In this document: in pieces, positions 15,875 to 23,739 of the stretch
Layout of the letters: every line of letters starts with the position of its first letter
Numbering within the stretch: position 1 is the stretch's first letter
DNA from: an uncultured beta proteobacterium
Lineage (GTDB): Bacteria; Pseudomonadota; Gammaproteobacteria; Burkholderiales; Casimicrobiaceae
DNA length: 34,874 nt
Assembly: GCA_903912485.1 (NCBI GenBank)
Contig: CAIWHR010000347.1
Location: forward strand, 1 to 34,874
Direction: 5' to 3'
The notes under the pieces: generated by a model
What the model was told of the DNA's origin: nothing
Seen by the model: the letters and a program-made list of their open reading frames with translations, nothing else
Databases searched by the model: none
Made by a program: the position numbers and the translations under genes

Positions 15875-18125
15875 CGCGAAGAAGCCGAAGCCCCCGATGA
15901 CGCTGCGATGGCGCAGCAACTTCGCCGGGATCGACCCGACTTCGCGCCGCCTCGCGCGCTACACGATGTACCTGCTGCTCGACCGGCGCCAACAGATTGA
16001 GCGGCGGTTGCGCGGCGAGGAGGAACTGCGGCTCGCTTGGGAACTCGTGTCGCCGCTGGTGTACGAGCCGGCGGCGACGTGCAACCGCCGTGTGGATCGT
16101 GCCGTCGTGCCGACCCGGGCGGACTATGAAGATCTGGAGCTTCCGGAGCTGGGGTTCGACCTCGACGACGATGACGACGATCGCGAGTCGCGGGCGCGCG
16201 CCCGTGCGCTGCGCCGGCGGCAGCGGGAATTCCTGTTGTCGCCACCCGCGGGCCTGCTCGAGCGGCTGGTGCAGGCGGATGGGGTGGCCCCGACCCATCC
16301 GACGATTGCGACGCTGGCGCGCCGGTTCGGCTTCGGCATGGCAGAAGCCTGCATCCTCGATTACGTGGAGAAGCGGCATCAGCACCACAGCTTCGCCGTG
16401 CTCTTGCAGTTCGCCGATTGTGCGGACGTGACCAGCAACCTCGATCTCCTCGCGCGGGCGGTCGGGTTGCCGTCGGTGGCGATCCGCAAGGCACTCGCCG
16501 CTCGCTCGGTGCTGCGTGCGTGCCGCCTCATCCGCCTCTGCGAACGGACCACCTGCGACATGGAGGATTTCCTGACCGCCGAGGACGTCCTCGGGAAGAT
16601 CCTCCTGGCGGCGCCCGAGACCGACGAGGAGCTCACCGGCATCCTGATCGAGCCGGCGTCGCCGGCAACGCGGACGCTGGCGGACTTCCCGCACCTGGAG
16701 ACCCTCGCCGATGATGCGGCGACGGCACTGTCGGCAGCCGGCCGCAACGCGGTGCCTGGAGTCAATGCGCTCTTCTACGGCCCGGCCGGCTACGGCAAGA
16801 CGGAGCTGGCGCTGGCTGTCGCCGCGGCAGCCGGGATGGAGGCATTCCTGATTCCCTCGGCGGACGACGATGGTGAGGGAATGGACCGCGAGGACCGCCT
16901 TGGCGCCTACCTCCTTGCACAGCGGCTGCTCGCCAACCACCGGAACGCAGTGATCATCTTCGACGAGGTCGAGGACGTGTTCTCGCACCAAGGGGCGCTG
17001 CTGGCGAGCCTGTTCGGCGGCCGGGCGGCAGCGGGGCAGCAGAAGGGATGGGTGAACCGGATCCTCGAGGAAAACGTCGTCCCGGCGATCTGGATCACCA
17101 ACGATGAGCAGGCTATGGATCTGGCGTTCCTCCGTCGCTTTCTGCTGCCCGTCGAGTTCGTGCGGCCGCCGCAGCTGGTCCGCCGCCGGATGGTCGACCA
17201 GCACCTGGGCAGGGGCAAACTGCCCGAGCCGCTGCTGGAATCGCTGGCGGCAGATCCCAAGCTTGCACCGGCACAATTCAGCGCTGCGCGGCAAGTGCTT
17301 GCGTTGCACACCGGCGAGAAGGCAGGTGATCCGGCGGCCGGCGCTGCAGTCGTCCAGCGCAGTGTTGCGGCGATGCGTCGGCTCTTGCACGGTTCCGGGC
17401 TGCCGGCCGTGCGCCGCAGCGCCACCGAATTCGAGCTCGCATTCCTCAACGTCGGCGGCGGGATCGCGCCGGCGCGGATCGCCGATGCGCTCGAGCGGCG
17501 CGGTCGCGGCACACTGTGTTTCTTTGGCGCCCCCGGGACCGGCAAAACCGAGTTCGCGCACGTCCTCGCCGACGCGCTTGGCCGTGAGCTCGTCGTCAGG
17601 CGCGGGTCGGACCTCTTGTCGAAGTGGCTCGGCGAGACCGAGGCCAACATCGCGGGGCTCTTCCGCAATACCGATCCTGAGCGCAGCGTGCTCTTCCTCG
17701 ACGAGGTCGACAGCTTCTTGCGCGACCGGCGGCAGGCCGAACACAGCTGGGAGACGACGCAAGTCAACGAGCTCCTGCAGCAGATGGAGGACTACCCCGG
17801 GATCTTCATTGCCGCGACCAACCTGGGCGACAACCTCGACGCCGCTGCGCTGCGCCGGTTCGACTTCAAGCTGCACTTCCGGCCGCTCGCGCCGGAGCAG
17901 CGGGTGGCGATGTTCGCCCGCGAGGCGCTGGGATCGGTCGACCGGGTTGCCGAAATTCCGGTCGCGATTCGCCATCGGCTGGCCAGGCTCGAGACCCTGA
18001 CCGCGGGGGATTTCACCAATGTTTGCAGGCAGCGCGACCTGCTGGGCGAGGCGCTGTCCGCCGAGGAGTTCCTGCGCCGGCTGCTGGCCGAGTGCCGGTG
18101 GAAGGTAGTCGGGGAGGCGGCCTGA
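15861..18125 (+). CDS. tandem AAA-domain ATPase (AAA-2)
   Basis: A 754-aa paralogue of AAA-1. A ~295-residue N-terminus contains an acidic run (DLDDDDDDRES, about 100-110). Module 1: an atypical Walker A GPAGYGKT (307-314, Tyr where Thr is usual), Walker B IIFDE (365-369), sensor ITND, LRRF (424-427). Module 2: canonical GAPGTGKT (556-563), Walker B LFLDEVDSF, sensor AATN, LRRFDF (664-669). Pore-loop-like and helix segments (SDLLSKWLGETEANIA; TTQVNELLQQME) match those of AAA-1. It overlaps the 156-aa gene by 14 bp and precedes the ARPP-1-like gene by 126 bp. ATG 15861 has GGGGACGG upstream; a GTG at 15855 is possible. Likely an oligomeric remodelling ATPase with unknown client. Confidence 0.9.
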   Translation: MTTRNAKKPKPPMTLRWRSNFAGIDPTSRRLARYTMYLLLDRRQQIERRLRGEEELRLAWELVSPLVYEPAATCNRRVDRAVVPTRADYEDLELPELGFDLDDDDDDRESRARARALRRRQREFLLSPPAGLLERLVQADGVAPTHPTIATLARRFGFGMAEACILDYVEKRHQHHSFAVLLQFADCADVTSNLDLLARAVGLPSVAIRKALAARSVLRACRLIRLCERTTCDMEDFLTAEDVLGKILLAAPETDEELTGILIEPASPATRTLADFPHLETLADDAATALSAAGRNAVPGVNALFYGPAGYGKTELALAVAAAAGMEAFLIPSADDDGEGMDREDRLGAYLLAQRLLANHRNAVIIFDEVEDVFSHQGALLASLFGGRAAAGQQKGWVNRILEENVVPAIWITNDEQAMDLAFLRRFLLPVEFVRPPQLVRRRMVDQHLGRGKLPEPLLESLAADPKLAPAQFSAARQVLALHTGEKAGDPAAGAAVVQRSVAAMRRLLHGSGLPAVRRSATEFELAFLNVGGGIAPARIADALERRGRGTLCFFGAPGTGKTEFAHVLADALGRELVVRRGSDLLSKWLGETEANIAGLFRNTDPERSVLFLDEVDSFLRDRRQAEHSWETTQVNELLQQMEDYPGIFIAATNLGDNLDAAALRRFDFKLHFRPLAPEQRVAMFAREALGSVDRVAEIPVAIRHRLARLETLTAGDFTNVCRQRDLLGEALSAEEFLRRLLAECRWKVVGEAA

Positions 18126-18251
18126 ACGGAGAGTCGACCTGGCGTCGCGAATTTGAATGGCATCTATGAGGGCGCACGCCTTGAGCCCCGTACGGTGCAG
18201 ACTTCTTTGCATGGTGGGCGCGAAGGCGTGCACACCCAATCGGAGGACACT

Positions 18252-19184
18252 ATGAACACCCTTTCGCACACTCTCGCTGGCCTGAAACTCGGCAAGACCG
18301 CCGTCTTCCAGAACCTGGCGGTCGTCCCGTTGCTTGCCGACGCTGACGCCGGCGCGGACTATCTCACGCTGGACGAGGCTCTCGAATCGGGCGCCGCGCG
18401 CATCACGGAGGTCTCCGAGTCCGGAAGTGTCCCGGAACTGAGCTTCGTCAACGAGTCGGACCGCAAGATCCTGCTCGTCGATGGCGAGGAACTCGTCGGC
18501 GCGCGGCAGAACCGCATCCTCAACCTGACGATCCTGGTCGGGATGCGCCAGAAGGTGGTCATTCCGGTCTCCTGCGTGGAGCGTGGTCGCTGGTCGTATC
18601 GGTCCCGCGAGTTCGGCTCGGCCAAGCGAAGCCTGTACGCCAATGCCCGCGCCGCGAAGATGCGGGACATTTCCTCGGGGATGCGCGAGTACGGCTCCCG
18701 GGCCAGCAACCAGCAGCGGGTCTGGGAGAGCATCGAGCGCAAGCAGCGTGCGATGGAGGTCGATTCGCCGACCGAGGCGATGAGCGACATCTATGCGCAC
18801 CGGGAGGAAGACCTGGCGAGCTACGAGACCGCATTCGAAGTCCAGCCCGGGCAGGTCGGCGCCGTGTTCGCGATCAACGGCAAGGTCCGTGGCGTCGAGC
18901 TCTTCGACAGTGCGGCCACGTTCGCCAAGTTCATGCGCAAGGTGCTCGGCAGCTATGCACTCGATGCCGTGGAAGAGACTGCGCCGGGCGCGACCAAGCC
19001 CCTGAAGGAGGTCGATGTGCGGGCGTTCCTCGCCAGGCTGCAAGAGGCGCCGGAATCCCGCTTCGCGGCACTGGCCGAGGGCGAGGACGTACGCTTCGAG
19101 GGAGAGGGCACGGCGGCCGCGGCGCTGGTCGTCGATGCGAAGGTCGTGCACCTCGCCGGATTTGCCATGCCCGAGCGGGTGTGA
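18252..19184 (+). CDS. ARPP-1-like protein
   Basis: A 310-aa protein. CGGAGGA 5-11 bp upstream fixes ATG 18252, although the frame is open upstream. The N-terminal ~115 residues hold the characteristic run: LAVVPLLAD, LSFVNESDRKILLVDGEELVGARQNRILN (about 64-91), then VIPVSCVERGRWSY (103-116). This matches the ARPP-1 domain as I know it, a conserved domain of unknown biochemistry that comparative genomics has placed near components of prokaryotic conflict or stress systems. The C-terminal half is mixed helix and strand (GAVFAINGKVRGVELFDS, LVVDAKVVHLAGF). It follows AAA-2 in the same direction and is probably co-transcribed. No signal peptide. Function unknown. Confidence 0.75.
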   Translation: MNTLSHTLAGLKLGKTAVFQNLAVVPLLADADAGADYLTLDEALESGAARITEVSESGSVPELSFVNESDRKILLVDGEELVGARQNRILNLTILVGMRQKVVIPVSCVERGRWSYRSREFGSAKRSLYANARAAKMRDISSGMREYGSRASNQQRVWESIERKQRAMEVDSPTEAMSDIYAHREEDLASYETAFEVQPGQVGAVFAINGKVRGVELFDSAATFAKFMRKVLGSYALDAVEETAPGATKPLKEVDVRAFLARLQEAPESRFAALAEGEDVRFEGEGTAAAALVVDAKVVHLAGFAMPERV

Positions 19185-19518
19185 GGTGAAGGGCGCCGTC
19201 GCAATGCTGTTCCGAATCCCTTGGGCGTGGATCATTGGTGGCTACGTGGTCGGCCTGCAGCTGCAGTCCATGCAAACGTGGGTCGGCCGCGAGGACGGAT
19301 GCCGGCCCGTGATCGCGGGGTCGGTAGCGCGTGACGCATTTTGTAACACAGAGCTTCTAGACTGCAGAGACTTGGCCGATGCTCGCAATGAATGCGCTGC
19401 AGGCGACGACGAGTGTCGGCGCCCCGCCGCCCTGATGGACGGCCATGGCGAATGCCGGTCTCCAGTGTGGACCAGGCAAAACGTACCGATGATGTACAAA
19501 TTGTGATGGGAGATTGTC
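19185..19518. other. region without a convincing gene
   Basis: An open frame from ATG 19204 (MLFRIPWAWIIGGYVVG...) to 19506 could encode ~100 aa with one hydrophobic segment, but its C-terminal part is Cys/Arg-rich and unnatural and there is no good ribosome binding site. A weak member of the inverted-repeat family (TGACG-CATTT-TGTAA) lies at 19332-19346. The region is probably mostly regulatory. Confidence 0.4.
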
Positions 19519-19668
19519 ATGTACACGTACAAGTGCTGGATCAAGCTGAACGACTACCAGACCACGCATGTCCTGCTGAAGGCAGACAGCGACTGGGAAT
19601 GCAAGGCGCTCGCCGAGGCGCTCTACGGCAAGGGGAATGTGCTGAACTACACGGTCGTTAACGAGTAG
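19519..19668 (+). CDS. small hypothetical protein (49 aa)
   Basis: A short frame reading MYTYKCWIKLNDYQTTHVLL, then KADSDWECKALAEALYG, ending VLNYTVVNE. The composition is that of a small folded beta-alpha-beta protein rather than chance translation. GGGAG 6-10 bp before the ATG supports it. No export signal or membrane segment. It lies 58 bp upstream of the 19727 gene on the same strand. I do not recognise a family; small proteins of this look are common in betaproteobacterial accessory regions. Confidence 0.65.
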   Translation: MYTYKCWIKLNDYQTTHVLLKADSDWECKALAEALYGKGNVLNYTVVNE

Positions 19669-19689
19669 GAACTTCGTCGCGCGGAAATG

Positions 19690-19702
19690 CGACACATTGT
19701 CG
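19690..19702. promoter_or_regulatory. inverted repeat CGACA-N3-TGTCG
   Basis: Perfect arms with a 3-bp spacer, preceded by the octamer ATGCGACA that also occurs at 15266 and 15339. It ends 24 bp upstream of the GTG at 19727. The spacing differs from the 5 bp of the other copies, so it may be a variant or a coincidence. Confidence 0.35.
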
Positions 19703-19726
19703 ACATCCAGTCGGTGAGGAAACAAC

Positions 19727-20026
19727 GTGCCCCGGACTGCATCAGTAAAGAAACAATCTGTCCAAGCGGACGTCGTAGCGTTTGCGCCTGCGGGGGTCCC
19801 CCTCGCGCAGCCCCAAGCTGCTGAGGCGATGTGGCTCTACTATCGCGATCACAAGACGGAACTGGTCGAGGGAGTGAAGGAGTGCCGCGAAATCATCCTG
19901 GGCCAGATCATGGAAGGCATTGCCGTCGAGCAGGTCTTCGCTCCCTTCCTCCGTACTCAGGTTGGCGGTGTCGGCGGACTCGGCCCGCGCCGCCGTGTGG
20001 ACAGCGCCAGGCGCAGGTCCGCATAG
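19727..20026 (+). CDS. hypothetical protein (99 aa), possibly truncated
   Basis: GTG start with TGAGGA 8 bp upstream. The first ~75 residues look genuine: a Lys/Ala-rich N-terminus (RTASVKKQSVQADVVAFAP), then a helical block AAEAMWLYYRDHKTELVEGV and CREIILGQIMEGIAVEQVFAPFL. After that the sequence becomes Gly/Arg-rich (TQVGGVGGLGPRRRVDSARR), which suggests a frameshift or truncation and read-through. A 152-aa frame on the opposite strand (19742-20200) overlaps it and is less natural. Family not recognised. The inverted repeat at 19690 lies just upstream. Confidence 0.5.
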   Translation: MPRTASVKKQSVQADVVAFAPAGVPLAQPQAAEAMWLYYRDHKTELVEGVKECREIILGQIMEGIAVEQVFAPFLRTQVGGVGGLGPRRRVDSARRRSA

Positions 20027-20295
20027 GAGATACTGGAGCTTCGAATGGCCCCCTGAACGAACGAGTTCTACCAGCGCGTAGCCAAAGAGGGGCGCGTAGC
20101 GAACGGCTTCGGACTCAGAGTGCGCCAACAACCGAAGAAGCCGCAATGATGGTCTGCATTGGTCTTGTGGTGCGGGACGGCTGATAAAATGCATCATCAT
20201 CCCCCGAGACCGACGCAGCCAGCGAGTTCGTGGGGCCGTATGCTTGCCGTCGCCGCCAGCGACGGCAGTTTCCTCACAGGAGGACGGAGGGCGCC

Positions 20296-21450
20296 ATGGA
20301 GTTCAAAGCTGCCAAGCGAATGCTCAACGTCCTTCCTCGAGACCAGTACAGCGCGAAGACGGTGGCGCAAATTGCTGAGCAGCTCTACGATGCGACCGAT
20401 CCAACAACGACGCAGCGGGTTCGCCGTGATCTCCGCTATCTTGTGGATGTTGGCGTGGTAAATAAGGTCGAGCGTTCGCAAGGAATTCCGAAGGTATCCA
20501 AGCCCCCAGTGAAGGGAAAGACCACCGGGAAGAAGGCCAGGATAATTTCAGCCTATTGCCTGGTGCCGGACGTTTTCATCTCCTGGCTCATGAGTGAGTC
20601 GATCGCAATTCAGGTACTGCTATCAACGGGAACTATCGCGCGAACTCTCGGCGCGGTGCCGGGGCTCGAAACCCTGGAAGCGGAGCAAATTGCAACCCGA
20701 GTGCTTAACAATGCCACTCGGGAAATTCAACGCATTCACGACAAGATTCGCGTAGTCCCCGACGGAATCGGGCGAGCACCTGCAACGACTGATCCAGCGA
20801 TCCTTCAGGCGGCAGTCGACGCCATTCGGCTACAGCGCCGGGTTGATCTAGAGTTTCCCGCAAAAAAGGGAGGGACGACACGAAGGCAGGGCGTCACGAT
20901 TCAAGGGCTTGTCTCCAAGGATGGCGCTCTATACCTCGTCGGAACATGCAATTTGTCGGATGAGCCGCGCCTCTATGCGCTGCAGAGAGTATCCAACTTG
21001 ATGATTTCGAGCGCGACCGGTTCCTCCGTACGCGAAATCGATCTTGATAAATTTCTCGATGAGGCGCTTGCCTACGGCAGCCCGATTCCGATCAATTCCT
21101 TCCCATTGAAGGCAAACCCAACGGAAAGAGTTGAGTTCCGCAGTGCCGAGCGGCCCGAGCCCATCATCGAGTGGGTGGACTTACGTTTGCGAGTGGCACC
21201 GAGGGCCCTGTTTCATTTCCGAGAGCGCAAGGTGAAAGGAACCGTGGAAGTCACTTGGGCGCCTGATCAAAGGGATTACGGACGAGACGAGGACCCTGGC
21301 ACCTGGGGCGTGGTGGTGGCGAAAATGCCCTATACCGTCCAGCTGCTACCGTTCCTGCTCAGCTTGGGACAGTGGATTCGAGTCGAGTCGCCGGAATCGA
21401 TCCGGGAACAGATGCGCACCGTAGTTGGCGGAATGGTCGAGCACTATTAG
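20296..21450 (+). CDS. WYL-domain transcriptional regulator (second of three)
   Basis: A 384-aa regulator. The N-terminal wHTH spans about residues 5-60 (KRMLNVLPRDQYSAKTVAQI, then TTTQRVRRDLRYLVDVGVV). A linker with a basic patch (PPVKGKTTGKKARI) and a helical region follow. The WYL domain is near 165-240 (VTIQGLVSKDGALYLVGTC, RLYALQRV), and the C-terminal extension is PYTVQLLPFLLSLGQWIRVE. AGGACGGAGGG before ATG 20296 is a strong ribosome binding site. The base composition is less GC-rich than the AAA genes, which suggests separate acquisition. As the regulator nearest the CGACA-N5-TGTCG sites it is a candidate for binding them, but that is inference from position only. Confidence 0.85.
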   Translation: MEFKAAKRMLNVLPRDQYSAKTVAQIAEQLYDATDPTTTQRVRRDLRYLVDVGVVNKVERSQGIPKVSKPPVKGKTTGKKARIISAYCLVPDVFISWLMSESIAIQVLLSTGTIARTLGAVPGLETLEAEQIATRVLNNATREIQRIHDKIRVVPDGIGRAPATTDPAILQAAVDAIRLQRRVDLEFPAKKGGTTRRQGVTIQGLVSKDGALYLVGTCNLSDEPRLYALQRVSNLMISSATGSSVREIDLDKFLDEALAYGSPIPINSFPLKANPTERVEFRSAERPEPIIEWVDLRLRVAPRALFHFRERKVKGTVEVTWAPDQRDYGRDEDPGTWGVVVAKMPYTVQLLPFLLSLGQWIRVESPESIREQMRTVVGGMVEHY

Positions 21451-22222
21451 TAGGTCGTAGCGCGTAGTGTAGGCATGGAGAGCCTTGCAGGAACAACGAT
21501 GCGAAAGTACTGCACCCACCACGGCTCAAAGATGCAAGTGCAGCTTGAATTGGTTAATAGTACCGGCCGGCCGGCAGCGCGGGGGCAATTGCCGTGAGCC
21601 GAGATCGCCGACGGTCCATGCGCGCCCTCCTTGCGGCATGAGATTCAGGCCGCCAAGTTTCCCGTTCATCGTGACCTTGCCGGCTTCGAACTCAGCCAGT
21701 TGCCGGTGGGCGCTACTCGGAGATCCCAAGATCGGGCGGTTCGTGGCCAACCTCGGGCAGCCTGACTGCTGGATCGAGTAGAACGATGAATTGGTGGATG
21801 TGCTGAACGACGACCGCGACGTAATCGCATTGCCCAGACAACGCAGGTTAGGAAAGGAGCGGCCTCTTGGCGCTGTCTATAACCTACCCGTTCGACGAGT
21901 TGGGTCCGCATTGACGTGCGACCGACTTCTTGAGGCGGAACCACCAGCACCAGTCCCATTAGGAACGGCGTTCAAGAGTGCGAATCCGTGGTCAACCAGC
22001 GAGACCTGCAGTCATTGGCGCCCCTCAGTCAGAGAGCGGACCTCTGTGTGGCGCCCTGACTCCCACGCGGATCTTTTGGGGGTGGTACATCTGTGGCCAT
22101 GACGTTGCAAGGTGCCCCCTACAGGCTTGCGAAGCCGAGAGCAGCCCAGCCCGATCGTGCCGAGCACGGTCATTTTTTTCGTGTCGACCGCTTCGGAAGC
22201 TTGCTCGGGGGATTGCCTTCAG
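21451..22222. other. 770-bp stretch with no convincing gene
   Basis: Several short open frames exist on both strands here, but their composition is not protein-like. A 32-codon frame from ATG 21499 (MRKYCTHHGSKMQVQLELVN...) looks like the start of a real protein that then ends early. The plus strand ends in a good intrinsic terminator (22153-22179). The region may hold a decayed gene or a non-coding RNA. Confidence 0.45.
22153..22179 (+). terminator. intrinsic (Rho-independent) terminator
   Basis: An 8-bp stem GATCGTGC / GCACGGTC (one G-T pair) with loop CGA is followed directly by A and seven T. It terminates plus-strand transcription. The nearest clear plus-strand gene, the WYL regulator, ends about 700 bp upstream, so it may serve an unannotated transcript in the gap. 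Confidence 0.7.
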
Positions 22223-23524
22223 TCAGTTGAACGCGTGAACGATCAATTCGATTGCCTGCACCAGGCTCAAATGGAAGTTGTGACCAACGATCCAATTGGT
22301 CGCGCCCGATGCCGGGTTGTGCGGGTTGGCGATGTCGAACCACACCGCCCTTGGTCCTTCGGCATTGAGAGCGAAAGGTTTGAAGTATGGTCGTCCAGTG
22401 TCTGGATCCTTGACATATCTGCTTCCACCGTAAAGGTTGGCCAATGGAGCGGCGTCGGTAACCGCATTGCCTACCACTGCATTTGCGATGACGCAACCAT
22501 GTAGGTATGCGATGAACGCGCGATCATGGTTGCGGCCAGTCCCACTCGACCTAAGGTTTATGGTGGTCAAGAACTGTGTTGCCCCGAATCGCAACTCTAA
22601 CCGGTAATGCGGATGCTGCAGAGGCGAATACCAAAGCGTGCAATCGGATGCGCCGGTCACCTGCATATTGGGGCGGGGCATTAAGTGGTCTGGGAGCCGA
22701 CCCTGCCCGGCCATTGCGTTCGGTACGACAATGCCCTGAAGGCAAACGTCCAAGGCGGCGGCGTAGGGTTCCGCGAGCATTGTGATCGAGGCGGGTCGCC
22801 AGGTATGCTCGAGGCTTGGGGTCTGCGGATCAAGCTTGAACGCGCAAACCGTGTGATCCCACACAGCCACGTGCTTCGGAATTGCTTGATCTAGGTGCTT
22901 TGGTCGAGCGATTGCGGTGCAGTTCCCCTGATCCGCATTGCCATTGGTGTCATTGGCAATGCTATGCGTGCCAAGGCAATGGGTGATTAGGAAATACTCG
23001 ACGTAAAAGGCCTGGGCCGCAGAATAGGGTCCGTGAAAGTGATAGAGCTTGCGGACCAATGTGCCTGAAGCAGCGGCGCGCATGGCCGCCGGTCGTTGAT
23101 TAGTCAACCCGTTGTTGGCGACCCAATGCCAAATGCGCTGCGCCTTGGCAGTGCGTTGCGTTGCAGGAGTCTTGTGTGCCTCGTCGATGTGTTGCATCCA
23201 TCGCGTTCCGCGTCCTTTACCAACGTAGAAGCATTGAGCCCAGCCGGGGTTACCATGGTCGAAGTAGGCATAGACGTAGTCGCTTTGGGCAGCGCCCGCG
23301 ATTGGAACAGGAATCGGGCCGTTCGGGTTCCACGCATTAGCGGCGCATGCTACCGCATACACGATCGCCTGCACCTCGTCGTGATTGGAGCCGTTAACCG
23401 CGAACAGAACGTTCCATGACTGCAACCCGTAGGCATGCAACTCGTGAGAGAAGTCGCCTTGGGGAACGCAAAGACATTGCAATTGGCCAGGTCCACACTC
23501 GAGGATTGCTCCGGTCCAAGCCAT
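22223..23524 (-). CDS. GIY-YIG-like nuclease-domain protein (LEM-3/COG3680-like)
   Basis: A 433-aa protein. AGGAGGAG 3-10 bp before ATG 23524 fixes the start, although the frame is open 25 codons upstream. Residues about 83-180 show a GIY-YIG-type pattern of the LEM-3/COG3680 kind: VYAYFDH (84-90), FYVGKGRGTR (99-108, with the catalytic-type Arg) and a downstream acidic residue in AFYVEYFLI (E176). That core cuts DNA in known family members through one metal ion. The C-terminal 230 residues are unrecognised, with strand-rich runs (HYRLELRFGATQFLTTINLR; GRPYFKPFAL). It lies 215 bp after the EVQSDW gene on the same strand. The composition is less GC-rich than the AAA genes. Specificity unknown. 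Confidence 0.65.
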   Translation of the reverse strand: MAWTGAILECGPGQLQCLCVPQGDFSHELHAYGLQSWNVLFAVNGSNHDEVQAIVYAVACAANAWNPNGPIPVPIAGAAQSDYVYAYFDHGNPGWAQCFYVGKGRGTRWMQHIDEAHKTPATQRTAKAQRIWHWVANNGLTNQRPAAMRAAASGTLVRKLYHFHGPYSAAQAFYVEYFLITHCLGTHSIANDTNGNADQGNCTAIARPKHLDQAIPKHVAVWDHTVCAFKLDPQTPSLEHTWRPASITMLAEPYAAALDVCLQGIVVPNAMAGQGRLPDHLMPRPNMQVTGASDCTLWYSPLQHPHYRLELRFGATQFLTTINLRSSGTGRNHDRAFIAYLHGCVIANAVVGNAVTDAAPLANLYGGSRYVKDPDTGRPYFKPFALNAEGPRAVWFDIANPHNPASGATNWIVGHNFHLSLVQAIELIVHAFN

Positions 23525-23739
23525 GGACTCCTCCTGGGAAGCCGTCTTAGAGTAACAGCGCTGTTTACGTCGTTGTTTGGAAGTCGGAGTGACGAACACG
23601 GCACGTCCAATTCTGCCTCTGACCCACCTGATTCCAGGCTAAGGATACGCTGAAGCTTGAACTTTGCACCGTGGACCGCAAAGACTGCGTGCATACTTAC
23701 GGTTGGGCGGCGGCATGCAGGGAACAATGCAAATGCAAT

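Noticed and set aside
15756-19235. An open minus-strand frame of over 1100 codons
   Set aside because: It lies entirely antisense to AAA-2 and the ARPP-1-like gene, whose motifs and ribosome binding sites are clear. Its composition is Arg/His/Leu-rich without domains. It is a product of high GC.
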